51,986 bases of DNA, taken from positions 1-51,986 of the forward strand of contig JBDTVS010000179.1 of the NCBI GenBank assembly GCA_040007095.1. The letters run 5' to 3'. The DNA is from JBDTVS01 sp040007095. Its GTDB lineage: Bacteria > Acidobacteriota > Vicinamibacteria > Vicinamibacterales > CAVVIG01. Positions 33,414 through 40,754 of this stretch are shown here, in pieces (positions within the stretch are counted from its first letter, which is position 1; each line of letters opens with the position of its first letter). The position numbers and the translations under genes were made by a program. The notes below the pieces were generated by a model, which was given only the letters and a program-made list of their open reading frames with translations, had not been told where the DNA came from and did not search any database.

Positions 33414-34008
33414 ATGGAAAAACCGTCACAACGCCGGCCGCCGGCTGCGGAAGGTGATGTCAGCGCACTACTCCGTGCCTGGAGCGCGGGGGACCAGGGG
33501 GCGCTGCAGGCGCTGACGCCGAAGGTGTGACAACGAACTCCACCGCCTCGCCCGCCAGTACATGCGTCGGGAGCACCCGACCCATAGTCTGCAGGCCACC
33601 GCGCTGGTGCACGAGGCCTTCATGCGCCTCGCCGACTACACCCGCATGCAGTGGCAGGATCGCGCCCACTTCTTTGCCGTGTCGGCCCAGGTCATGCGTC
33701 GCATCCTCGTGGACCACGCGCGGCGCCACAACGTCAGGCGAGGGCGCGGCGTCCAGCACGTGTCGCTCGACGAGGTGGCCGTCGTCGCTCCCGGTGGCGA
33801 AGCCGGGAAAGATCTCGTGGCGCTCGACGAAGCGCTGGTCGCGCTGGCGCGCATCGACCCGCGAAAGGCGCAGATCGTCGAGATGCGGTTTTTTGCCGGG
33901 CTGACCGTGGAGGAGATCGGCAGCGTGCTGCAGGTATCGGCGGGCACCGTCAAGCGGGACTGGCGCGCCGCCAAGGCCTGGCTGTACCGGGAGTTGAGTC
34001 GTGAGTAG
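33414..34008 (+). pseudogene. ECF sigma factor gene with a one-base frameshift
   Basis: The N-terminal frame from ATG 33414 (DVSALLRAWSAGDQGALQAL) stops at TGA 33528-33530. Removing a single G at 33529 restores GTG TAC AAC GAA CTC CAC and joins it to the downstream frame (RQYMRREHPTHSLQATALVH). That frame continues with region 2 (FFAVSAQVMRRILVDHARR) and region 4 (LTVEEIGSVLQVSAGTVKRD) to the stop at 34008. This is the ECF type that accompanies Ser/Thr kinases, and the kinase gene starts 3 bp later. The shift is either a sequencing error or recent inactivation. An internal ATG at 33562 could still give a protein lacking part of region 2. Confidence 0.82.
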
Positions 34009-34011
34009 GGG

Positions 34012-37000
34012 ATGAACGCGGACCGCTGGAAACACGTTGAGCCCCTGCTCCAGACGGCCTTGGACCTGCCGCCGGGCGAACGCGAGGAATTTCTCAAGCG
34101 GCGCTGCGGCGGGGACGAGCAGCTGGAGCACGAAGTCCGCTCGCTGGTCGCCGCGCACGACCGCGCCGGCAGCTTTCTCGGCAATCCGCCGATCGATTGG
34201 GCTCCACTCCCGCTGGCGGGCGACGGCAGCGGCGACCAGCTCCCGGCGAGCGGCGATTCGCTGATCGGTCGCACGCTCTCTCACTATTACATCGTCGAGC
34301 AGCTGGGCGTCGGCGGGATGGGGGTGCTGTACAAAGCCAAAGATACGCGCCTCGGCCGCCCTGTGGCTCTCAAGTTCGTCTCCGACGAACTGTCGCGCGA
34401 GCCCGAGGCATTGGACCGGTTCGCGCGCGAGGCGCGAATAGCATCGGCCCTCAACCACCCGAACATCTGCACCCTCCACGACATCGGCGAGCATGACGGG
34501 CGGTCGTTCATCGTCATGGAGTATCTGGAGGGCACGACGCTGAAGGATCGGCTCGCCGCCGGTCCACTGAGCCTGAACGCAGCCCTCGACATGGGCACGC
34601 AAGTCGCCACCGCGCTGGACGCCGCGCACACGGCCGGCATCATCCACCGCGATATCAAACCCGAAAACATCTTCGTCGGGCCGCGAGACCACGTGAAGGT
34701 GCTCGATTTCGGCCTCGCCAAGATGCGCACGACGGCCAAGCACCAGGCGGACGTGACCACGATGGCTGGCACAGGCCAGAACGTCGTGATGGGAACCGCC
34801 GCCTACATGGCGCCGGAGCAGGCCCGCGGCGAGGTGGTGGATCACCGCGCCGACATCTGGAGCGTCGGCCTAGTTCTCTACGAAATGGTCAAGGGGACGC
34901 GGCCCCCGCAGGCCGTCCGGCTGCGCGTCGAGGCGTCGCCGGAGTTGGAGCGAATCGTCTCGAAGTGTCTCGAGAGTGAGCCCGAACTTCGATATCAACA
35001 CGCGTCAGAGATGCGCGCCGATCTACAACGCGCGAAGCGCGACACCGACTCGATGGCGACCGCCTCTGCTGCGCCTCGACCAGCGGCTCGGACGCTGCGG
35101 CGAGCCCTGTCGCTGGCGGCGGCAGGCGTGGCTCTCGCCGCATCGGGTATCGGCGGCTACCTGTATTTGCATCGGCCCCCGAAGCTGACCGACAAGGACA
35201 CCATCGTCCTCGCCGACTTCGCGAACACGACGGGCGACACCGTGTTCGACGATACGCTCCGGCAGGGTCTTGCCGTGCAGTTCGAGCAATCGCCGTTTCT
35301 CAGCGCTGTCTCCGACGAGCGCGTCCGCAAGGCGCTGCAGTTGATGGGACTGCCTGCGACGGCGAGGCTCACAGCCGATGTCGCGCACGACATCTGCATC
35401 CGCACCGGCAGCACGGCCGTCGTCAACGGATCGATTGCAAGCCTTGGGAATCAGTACGTGCTCGGCCTGCGCGCCGAACACTGCGGAACCGGAGATCTCC
35501 TCGACCTGGAGCAGCTCCAGGCGGCGCGGAAGGAAGACGTGTTGAAGGTGCTCAGCCAGCTCGCCACGACATTCAGGACGCGGGTTGGCGAATCACTGGC
35601 AACGGTCCAGAAACACTCGAGGCCGCTGGAGGAAGGCACCACGTCATCGCTCGACGCGCTCAAGGCGTACAGCGCTGCCATGACATCGGTCATTGACCCG
35701 AAAACGGCGATCCCACTCCTTAAACGCGCTCTCGACATCGATCCGAATTTCGCGACGGCACATGCACTGCTTGGCCTGCAGTACAGCGGTCTCGGAGAAT
35801 CCCGCCTGGGCGAAGAAAGCACGAGCAAGGCGTACCAGTTGCGCGATCATGCGACCGACCGGGAGCGCTTCCTCATCATGACGATTTACGACCGGCAGGT
35901 GACGGGCAATCTGGAAAAGGAAGCCGAGACGTTGCGACTGTGGGCGCAAACGTACCCGCGGGATGCGAACGCGCCCGGACTGATGGGTGGCTTCGCCACG
36001 GCCGGCACCGGACAGTACGATCTCATGATCGCAATGGGCAGAGAAGCGATGGCCATCAACCCAGACCTGCTTCCGCCGTACTTGAATGTGGTCAATGGTT
36101 ATATATCCCTGGGCCGCCCGCAGGACGCCGAACAAGCCTTTCAGCAAGCGATTGGCCATGTTTCCGCAACAGCTGACGTCGTAACCCTGCTGTACCAAAT
36201 CGCGTTTCTGAAGGGTGACGCCGCCGGAATGGAACACCAGGCGGCGCTGGCCAAAGGCAAACCGGGCGTGGAAGACCGGATCTTGCACCTCCAGGCGCTG
36301 GTCCTTGCCCGCGCGGGCCGTCTCGGGGCCGCGAGGCAGTCGGCGCGCCACGCGATCGATCTGGCATCCGCGGCCGGCCGGCGCGAGCGGGCCGCCGTGG
36401 CGGAAACGGCCGTATCCGTATGGGAGGCGTTGTACGGCAACGCTGCCGCTGCAACGCGAAGCGCGATGCAGGTCTTCGAGGTCGAGAATGGACGACACGT
36501 CACCTACGCCGCGGCGCTGGCGCTGGCGCTCGGCGGCGAGCGTTCCCGGTCGCAAGCGATCACTGACGATCTCGACCGCCGGTTCCCCGAGGACACATCC
36601 GTCCGGTTCGTCTATGTGCCGACGCTGCGCGCGTTGTCCGCGCTGAGCGCGAACGAACCGTCGCGAGCCATCGAGCTGTTACGACCAGCCGCCACATACG
36701 AGTTCGCGCAGCCAGGAATCAGCTTTTACGGTGCTGGCGGCGGTTCCTTCGGCGCGATGTACGCGACTTATCTGCGCGGCGAGGCGTATCTCGCACTCCA
36801 TAAGGCAACCGAGGCGACCGCGGAATTTCAGAAGATTCTCGATCACCCGGGCGTCGTGCTCGGGGATCCAATTGGCGCGCTGGCGCGCCTTCAGCTCGCG
36901 CGAGCCCTGACGATGTCGGGGGATGCGAGGAAGGCGAAAGCGGCCTATCAGGACCTGCTCGCGCTGTGGAAGGACGCCGATCCCGATCTTGCGCTGCCGA

Positions 37001-37035
37001 AACAGGCGAAGGCGGAACTCGCGGCACTCCGATAA
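34012..37035 (+). CDS. Ser/Thr protein kinase with TPR-like C-terminal domain
   Basis: A 1007-residue transmembrane kinase. The kinase domain (about 90-340) has GVGGMG (99-104), catalytic Lys121 in VALK, HRDIKPEN (212-219) and DFG (232-234). A membrane segment lies at about 364-386 (LSLAAAGVALAASGIGGYLY). The outer part is a large domain of tetratricopeptide-like helices (DPNFATAHALLGLQYSGLGE). The C-lobe appears to lack about 20 residues: after LYEMVKGTRPP the usual F-G-x...I segment is missing and the chain resumes at VRLRVEASPELERIV. Coupled ECF sigma-kinase pairs suggest a stress-sensing pathway. Confidence 0.87.
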   Translation: MNADRWKHVEPLLQTALDLPPGEREEFLKRRCGGDEQLEHEVRSLVAAHDRAGSFLGNPPIDWAPLPLAGDGSGDQLPASGDSLIGRTLSHYYIVEQLGVGGMGVLYKAKDTRLGRPVALKFVSDELSREPEALDRFAREARIASALNHPNICTLHDIGEHDGRSFIVMEYLEGTTLKDRLAAGPLSLNAALDMGTQVATALDAAHTAGIIHRDIKPENIFVGPRDHVKVLDFGLAKMRTTAKHQADVTTMAGTGQNVVMGTAAYMAPEQARGEVVDHRADIWSVGLVLYEMVKGTRPPQAVRLRVEASPELERIVSKCLESEPELRYQHASEMRADLQRAKRDTDSMATASAAPRPAARTLRRALSLAAAGVALAASGIGGYLYLHRPPKLTDKDTIVLADFANTTGDTVFDDTLRQGLAVQFEQSPFLSAVSDERVRKALQLMGLPATARLTADVAHDICIRTGSTAVVNGSIASLGNQYVLGLRAEHCGTGDLLDLEQLQAARKEDVLKVLSQLATTFRTRVGESLATVQKHSRPLEEGTTSSLDALKAYSAAMTSVIDPKTAIPLLKRALDIDPNFATAHALLGLQYSGLGESRLGEESTSKAYQLRDHATDRERFLIMTIYDRQVTGNLEKEAETLRLWAQTYPRDANAPGLMGGFATAGTGQYDLMIAMGREAMAINPDLLPPYLNVVNGYISLGRPQDAEQAFQQAIGHVSATADVVTLLYQIAFLKGDAAGMEHQAALAKGKPGVEDRILHLQALVLARAGRLGAARQSARHAIDLASAAGRRERAAVAETAVSVWEALYGNAAAATRSAMQVFEVENGRHVTYAAALALALGGERSRSQAITDDLDRRFPEDTSVRFVYVPTLRALSALSANEPSRAIELLRPAATYEFAQPGISFYGAGGGSFGAMYATYLRGEAYLALHKATEATAEFQKILDHPGVVLGDPIGALARLQLARALTMSGDARKAKAAYQDLLALWKDADPDLALPKQAKAELAALR

Positions 37036-37493
37036 CGCCGTGTCCGGATTCTGGGATAAGTCCCGTGTGACGGGCAAGTGTAGAGCCATCCGCCTGGGCG
37101 GACGGACGGCCGGGCAGCGGCGAGCTGTTCGGTGTCGCGGCATGAAAGAGCGCACCGCACGACCAGAACGCTGCTCGTCGACCGCCGATCCAGATTTCTA
37201 CGGTATGTTCAAGGCCGGCAACAGCGATCACGCCCGGTCGACCGGTTGGCCTGGCGGGCGGCCGCGAGCACGTCCTCGGGCGCGAGGTCCTCGATGGTCT
37301 GGCGGGTGTCGCAGCTGCGCACGTGCCACGCGATCTCGTCGGCGCCGGCGACGAGCCGGTGTTGTCCCGCCGAACGGAATGCTTTAGATGTGCCGAGGCT
37401 CCTGTGGAGGGTGGGGGAGTGGCGAATCAATCGATTGTCGGGCTTGCCGCCCGCGTCGCCCCAACAACCCCTTTACACGGGGCTATCAATTTG
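37036..37493. other. 458-bp intergenic with a possible gene remnant
   Basis: On the minus strand a frame 37209-37430 has coding-like composition in its central part (QHRLVAGADEIAWHVRSCDT, RQTIEDLAPEDVLAAARQAN) but no recognised family and no ribosome binding site; it may be a remnant. The rest looks non-coding and holds the promoter of the next toxin-antitoxin pair. Confidence 0.3.
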
Positions 37494-37509
37494 GCACCTT
37501 ATAAGGTGC
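37494..37509. promoter_or_regulatory. operator palindrome of the Phd/ParE operon
   Basis: A perfect 16-bp palindrome GCACCTTATAAGGTGC ends 20 bp before the antitoxin ATG. Its position and symmetry fit the autorepressor site of Phd-type antitoxins. Confidence 0.72.
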
Positions 37510-37529
37510 TCGAAAGGTTTTCCCCATCC

Positions 37530-37820
37530 ATGTTCAACATCACCACGGACATCCAGCCGATGACCACCTTCCGGCGTCATCCCGGCGATTTTATGCGGCA
37601 CCTGAAGGCAACCCAGCGACCGCTGATTCTCACCGTCAACGGCAAGGCGGAGGCCGTGATCATGGACGCCGAGAGCTACCAACGGCTTCTCGACATCGCT
37701 GCGCAGGCCGACGCGCGGGAAGGTATCCGCCAGGGGCTGGCAGAGTTGGCAAACGGTCTGGGGCGTCCGGCCCGTGAGGTGTTCGACGACATCCGCGCGG
37801 ACTATGGCATACCGCGTTGA
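37530..37820 (+). CDS. Phd/YefM-type antitoxin
   Basis: A 96-residue antitoxin starting at ATG 37530, just after the palindromic operator. The DNA-binding part has TTFRRHPGDFMRHLKATQRP, then LILTVNGKAEAVIMDAESYQ, as in the antitoxin at 31122-31403, and the C-terminal helix ends in FDDIRADYGIPR. The gene overlaps the toxin start by 17 bp. Confidence 0.87.
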   Translation: MFNITTDIQPMTTFRRHPGDFMRHLKATQRPLILTVNGKAEAVIMDAESYQRLLDIAAQADAREGIRQGLAELANGLGRPAREVFDDIRADYGIPR

Positions 37821-38106
37821 TGTGCTCCCCCGCGCCCGCCGCGACGTGCGGGCGATTTACGACTACATCGGCGCGCACGATGCCGCGCAGGCCCAGGAGT
37901 GGTTCAATGGTCTGGAAGTCCTGATCGCAAGTTTGGACGAACACCCCGACCGTGGCGCCGCGGTGTCAGAAAACCAGAGCCTCCGGCAACTGCTGTATGG
38001 CAACAAGCCGCACCTCTATCGCATCATCTACGCGATTGATGAAGCCAGCCAGGTTGTGAGCGTCTTGCACGTCCGCCACGGGGCGCAAGCGGCGTGGCCC
38101 GGCTGA
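37804..38106 (+). CDS. parE: ParE/RelE-family toxin
   Basis: A 100-residue toxin: MAYRVDVLPRARRDVRAIYD, RQLLYGNKPHLYRIIYAID and VVSVLHVRHGA are the usual ParE/RelE segments. The start ATG 37804 lies inside the antitoxin gene. It differs substantially from the 30818 toxin, so the two pairs are separate acquisitions rather than duplicates. A CCGGC/GCCGG hairpin at the stop codon has no T-run and is not a clear terminator. Confidence 0.87.
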   Translation: MAYRVDVLPRARRDVRAIYDYIGAHDAAQAQEWFNGLEVLIASLDEHPDRGAAVSENQSLRQLLYGNKPHLYRIIYAIDEASQVVSVLHVRHGAQAAWPG

Positions 38107-38288
38107 GCCGGCACAGCGGGGAAGACCGTCGAGGAAAGCCGTCCCGGGGCGGGGACGCGGCCTGTGAGCGTCTCATGGGGCGGTCCAGGAGGCGCCGGGG
38201 CCGCCAGACGCGCCACACGGCGGAATTCAGGCCCGTGGGACGTCGCAGAGACGTTGACGTGATGCACCGCGGATCATCGCGCACATGA

Positions 38289-38316
38289 ACGTAAGATAAT
38301 CCCCTTTATCTTACGT
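38289..38316. repeat. 11-bp perfect inverted repeat before the recombinase operon
   Basis: ACGTAAGATAA (38289-38299) and TTATCTTACGT (38306-38316) flank a 6-base spacer, and a third half-site ACGTAAG lies at 38363-38369. An extended -10 TGGTACACT at 38388-38396 follows. The region is AT-rich relative to its surroundings. It is either the operator of the HTH protein downstream or part of the recombinase's recombination site. Confidence 0.68.
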
Positions 38317-38435
38317 ACTTTTCTTTTGATGCTCCGTTGGCATTTGAGAAGCTCTTCTACCGACGTAAGGAAGTAGGGAATGGAATATGGTACACTCCAA
38401 CCGCCCGCAAGTCTAGGAGTTAAGCGAGATCGCCG

Positions 38436-38954
38436 ATGCCCATTGCCCCCAACTGGTATCCTCGGATCCCGGACGCGGTCGCGCAGCTCGAGACGCTTGA
38501 CCGGGATCTGCTGACACGAACGGATCTCGAAGTGTTGCTGGGCGTATCCCGCCCCCGCGCGTCCCAACTCTTGCACCGGTTCCACGCCCGACCCGTGGGA
38601 TCCCAGCTCGTCCTCGACCGCCTTGGGCTGATCCGATCGCTGCGCGCGATCCGCCGCGGCCGCCCGGCCAAAGCCGCCGCGGCGCGGCGCACGAACGTGG
38701 CGACCACCCTCCGGCAGGCCCGTCTCGAAGCCGTCCGCGTGCCCGTGGCCCGTGAGGTCCTGCAAACGCAGGTCGCGGGCTTGCCCGCCGGCATCGCGCT
38801 CGGTCCCGGCCACATCGAAGTCCGCTTCGAGTCCGTCTCCGAAGCACTGCAAAAACTCTTTACCCTCGCCCAGGCGATCATCAACGACTACGATCGCTTC
38901 GCGGCGATGGTCAGCGCCAACCCGACCCGGACGGTGGGGGAGTCGACACCATGA
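38436..38954 (+). CDS. HTH protein coupled to the tyrosine recombinase
   Basis: A 172-residue protein. An N-terminal helix-turn-helix (LLTRTDLEVLLGVSRPRASQ) is followed by a basic region and a helical C-terminal half (SVSEALQKLFTLAQAIINDY). Its stop overlaps the recombinase start (ATGA), so the two are made together. It probably acts as a directionality or accessory factor, or represses the operon through the inverted repeat at 38289. I do not know a named family. Confidence 0.68.
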   Translation: MPIAPNWYPRIPDAVAQLETLDRDLLTRTDLEVLLGVSRPRASQLLHRFHARPVGSQLVLDRLGLIRSLRAIRRGRPAKAAAARRTNVATTLRQARLEAVRVPVAREVLQTQVAGLPAGIALGPGHIEVRFESVSEALQKLFTLAQAIINDYDRFAAMVSANPTRTVGESTP

Positions 38955-39916
38955 ATGACGACGTCGAGCAGACCGCATTGGTCCCGTTCGGGCAGGGGAT
39001 CGTGATCCCCGCGCTCCTCGCGGACGCCGGCGAGGACACCGCCCGCCAGACCGTCGACTTCTTCACCGTTAAGATTCGTAACAAGAACACCCGCCGCGCC
39101 TACGCGGCCGCCATCGCCGCCTTTTGCACCTGGTGTGAGCAGCGCCGCATCAGCCTCGCGCAACTGCAGCCGGTCATCGTCGCCGCCTACATCGAACAGC
39201 ACGCCGGCTCGGCGCCCACCGTCAAGCAACATCTCGCGGCGATTCGGATGCTCTGCGACTACCTCGTCGTCCACGGGGTCCTCCGCATGAACCCCGCCGC
39301 CGCGGTCCGCGGTCCGAAGTACTCGGCCAAGCGCGGGAAGACGCCGGTCTTGAGCGGCGCCGAGGCGCGCGGCTTCCTCGAGGCCATCAAGACGAAGACC
39401 CTCATCGGCCTGCGGGATCGCGCGCTGGTCGCGGTGATGGTCTACACCTTCGGCCGCGTCGGCGCCGTCACGCACATGCGCGTCGAGGATTTCTACCCGC
39501 AAGGGAAGCGCTGGTGGTTTCGCCTCCACGAAAAGGGGGGCAAGCGTCACGAAGTCCCCGCGCATCACCTCGCCGAAGCGTACGTCGACGCCTACCTCGA
39601 CCAGGCCGGCCTCCGCGACGATCGCAAGGGGTGGTTGTTTCGGGCCGTCAATCGCAAACGCCAACTGACCATCCGGCGGCTCCACGAGGTCGACGTGTTT
39701 CGGATGATCAAGCGACGGGCGAACGCCGGCGGCGTGCCCGATAGCACGTGCTGTCACACGTTTCGCGCGACCGGCATCACCGCGTACCTGCAGAACGGGG
39801 GCACGCTCGAGAAGGCCCAGCAGATCGCCTGTCACGAATCGCCGCGCACCACGAAGCTGTACGACCGCAGCAGCGACACCCTGACACTCGACGAGATTGA
39901 GCGCATCATGTTGTAA
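38951..39916 (+). CDS. tyrosine recombinase/integrase (XerC/D-like)
   Basis: A 321-residue recombinase. The core-binding domain (FFTVKIRNKNTRRAYAAAIA) is followed by the catalytic domain with Arg in YTFGRVGAVTHMR, Lys in the beta-hairpin FRLHEKGGKRHEVP, H-x-x-R in CCHTFRATG, and Tyr in RTTKLYDRSSD. The second conserved His is in IACHESPRT. All catalytic residues are present. It may integrate the element, resolve dimers or move an embedded cassette. The truncated recombinase at 32796 is a clear relative. Confidence 0.92.
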   Translation: MNDDVEQTALVPFGQGIVIPALLADAGEDTARQTVDFFTVKIRNKNTRRAYAAAIAAFCTWCEQRRISLAQLQPVIVAAYIEQHAGSAPTVKQHLAAIRMLCDYLVVHGVLRMNPAAAVRGPKYSAKRGKTPVLSGAEARGFLEAIKTKTLIGLRDRALVAVMVYTFGRVGAVTHMRVEDFYPQGKRWWFRLHEKGGKRHEVPAHHLAEAYVDAYLDQAGLRDDRKGWLFRAVNRKRQLTIRRLHEVDVFRMIKRRANAGGVPDSTCCHTFRATGITAYLQNGGTLEKAQQIACHESPRTTKLYDRSSDTLTLDEIERIML

Positions 39917-40104
39917 GCCGAAGGTCACGGCGTTTGAATCAGTGCGGTCGGCGGGGCCTGCGCCGGGACCTGGTGGTCCACCGATCGCGCAGCAGCAGGG
40001 ATGGCACGCCGGGGCACCGGCGTGAGTTCGGAACCCATGCAGGGTTGGTCGACTGGTGGGGTGCACGAGGCGAGAGTTCGTCAACGGAGGGGGGACCACA
40101 GCTC

Positions 40105-40296
40105 ATGACCGGTATCCAGTTCATCACGGACGCGAAAGGCCGCAAGACCGCGGCAGTGATTGACCTCAAGAAGCACCGGGCGCTCTGGGAGGACATCGAA
40201 GACGGGTTGGTGTCGGAATCCCGCCGCAAGGAGAAGGGGACCGCGCTCGACACGATCAAAGCGGACCTCGTGAAACGCGGTCGGTTACGTGCCTAG
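40105..40296 (+). CDS. RelB-type antitoxin (63 aa)
   Basis: A small acidic/basic protein MTGIQFITDAKGRKTAAVID with the LKKHRALWEDIEDGLVSESR helix, as in short RelB/Phd-like antitoxins. ATG 40105 is preceded by GGAGG, although at a rather long 15 bases. Its stop overlaps the toxin start by 8 bp. Confidence 0.75.
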   Translation: MTGIQFITDAKGRKTAAVIDLKKHRALWEDIEDGLVSESRRKEKGTALDTIKADLVKRGRLRA

Positions 40297-40549
40297 GTAT
40301 GCCGTTGACGTCAAGCCGTCCGCGCGCAAAGAACTCGACGCGTTGCCGGATCGCGTGTTGGCGCGCGTCATCCACAAACTCGACGGGCTCGCGCAGGTCC
40401 CGCGGCCGGCCGGCTGCAAAAAGCTGATCGGCTACGTTGATCAGTGGCGCGTCCGGGTCGGGGACTGGCGCGTGGTGTACATCATCGACGACGCGGCGAA
40501 GCGCATTAGTATCACGCGCATCGGCCACCGCCGCGACGTGTACGAATGA
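40289..40549 (+). CDS. relE: RelE-family mRNA interferase toxin
   Basis: An 86-residue toxin beginning with GTG at 40289 inside the antitoxin gene. YAVDVKPSARKELDALPDRV, then KKLIGYVDQWRVRVGDWRVV and ITRIGHRRDVYE are textbook RelE segments, including the Arg residues of the active surface. Upstream antitoxin and downstream helicase lie on the same strand, and the helicase begins with a RelE-like domain of its own. Confidence 0.9.
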   Translation: MPRYAVDVKPSARKELDALPDRVLARVIHKLDGLAQVPRPAGCKKLIGYVDQWRVRVGDWRVVYIIDDAAKRISITRIGHRRDVYE

Positions 40550-40754
40550 TAATGACGGTCGTCGTCGCGACTCACGGCGCTGCATATGATGGCGCGATCG
40601 CGGTCAATCGCCGCCTGGCCGGCGTCTCGACGACGCTCGTGATCCAAGGGCTCAGCAGCAGCAAGCGGTGGACCACGCATGCTTCAGCAATGATCGACAC
40701 CGGCAACAGGGCAGCCCGGACACGCGCCCATCCCTTCCTGGCGTTACCGGTCGG

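Noticed and set aside
33528..33530. Programmed frameshift or selenocysteine at TGA in the ECF sigma gene
   Set aside because: No slippery sequence or SECIS-like hairpin is seen; a one-base insertion explains the break more simply.
33460..34845. 461-residue minus-strand frame opposite the sigma and kinase genes
   Set aside because: It overlaps two clearly recognised genes and has no domain of its own.
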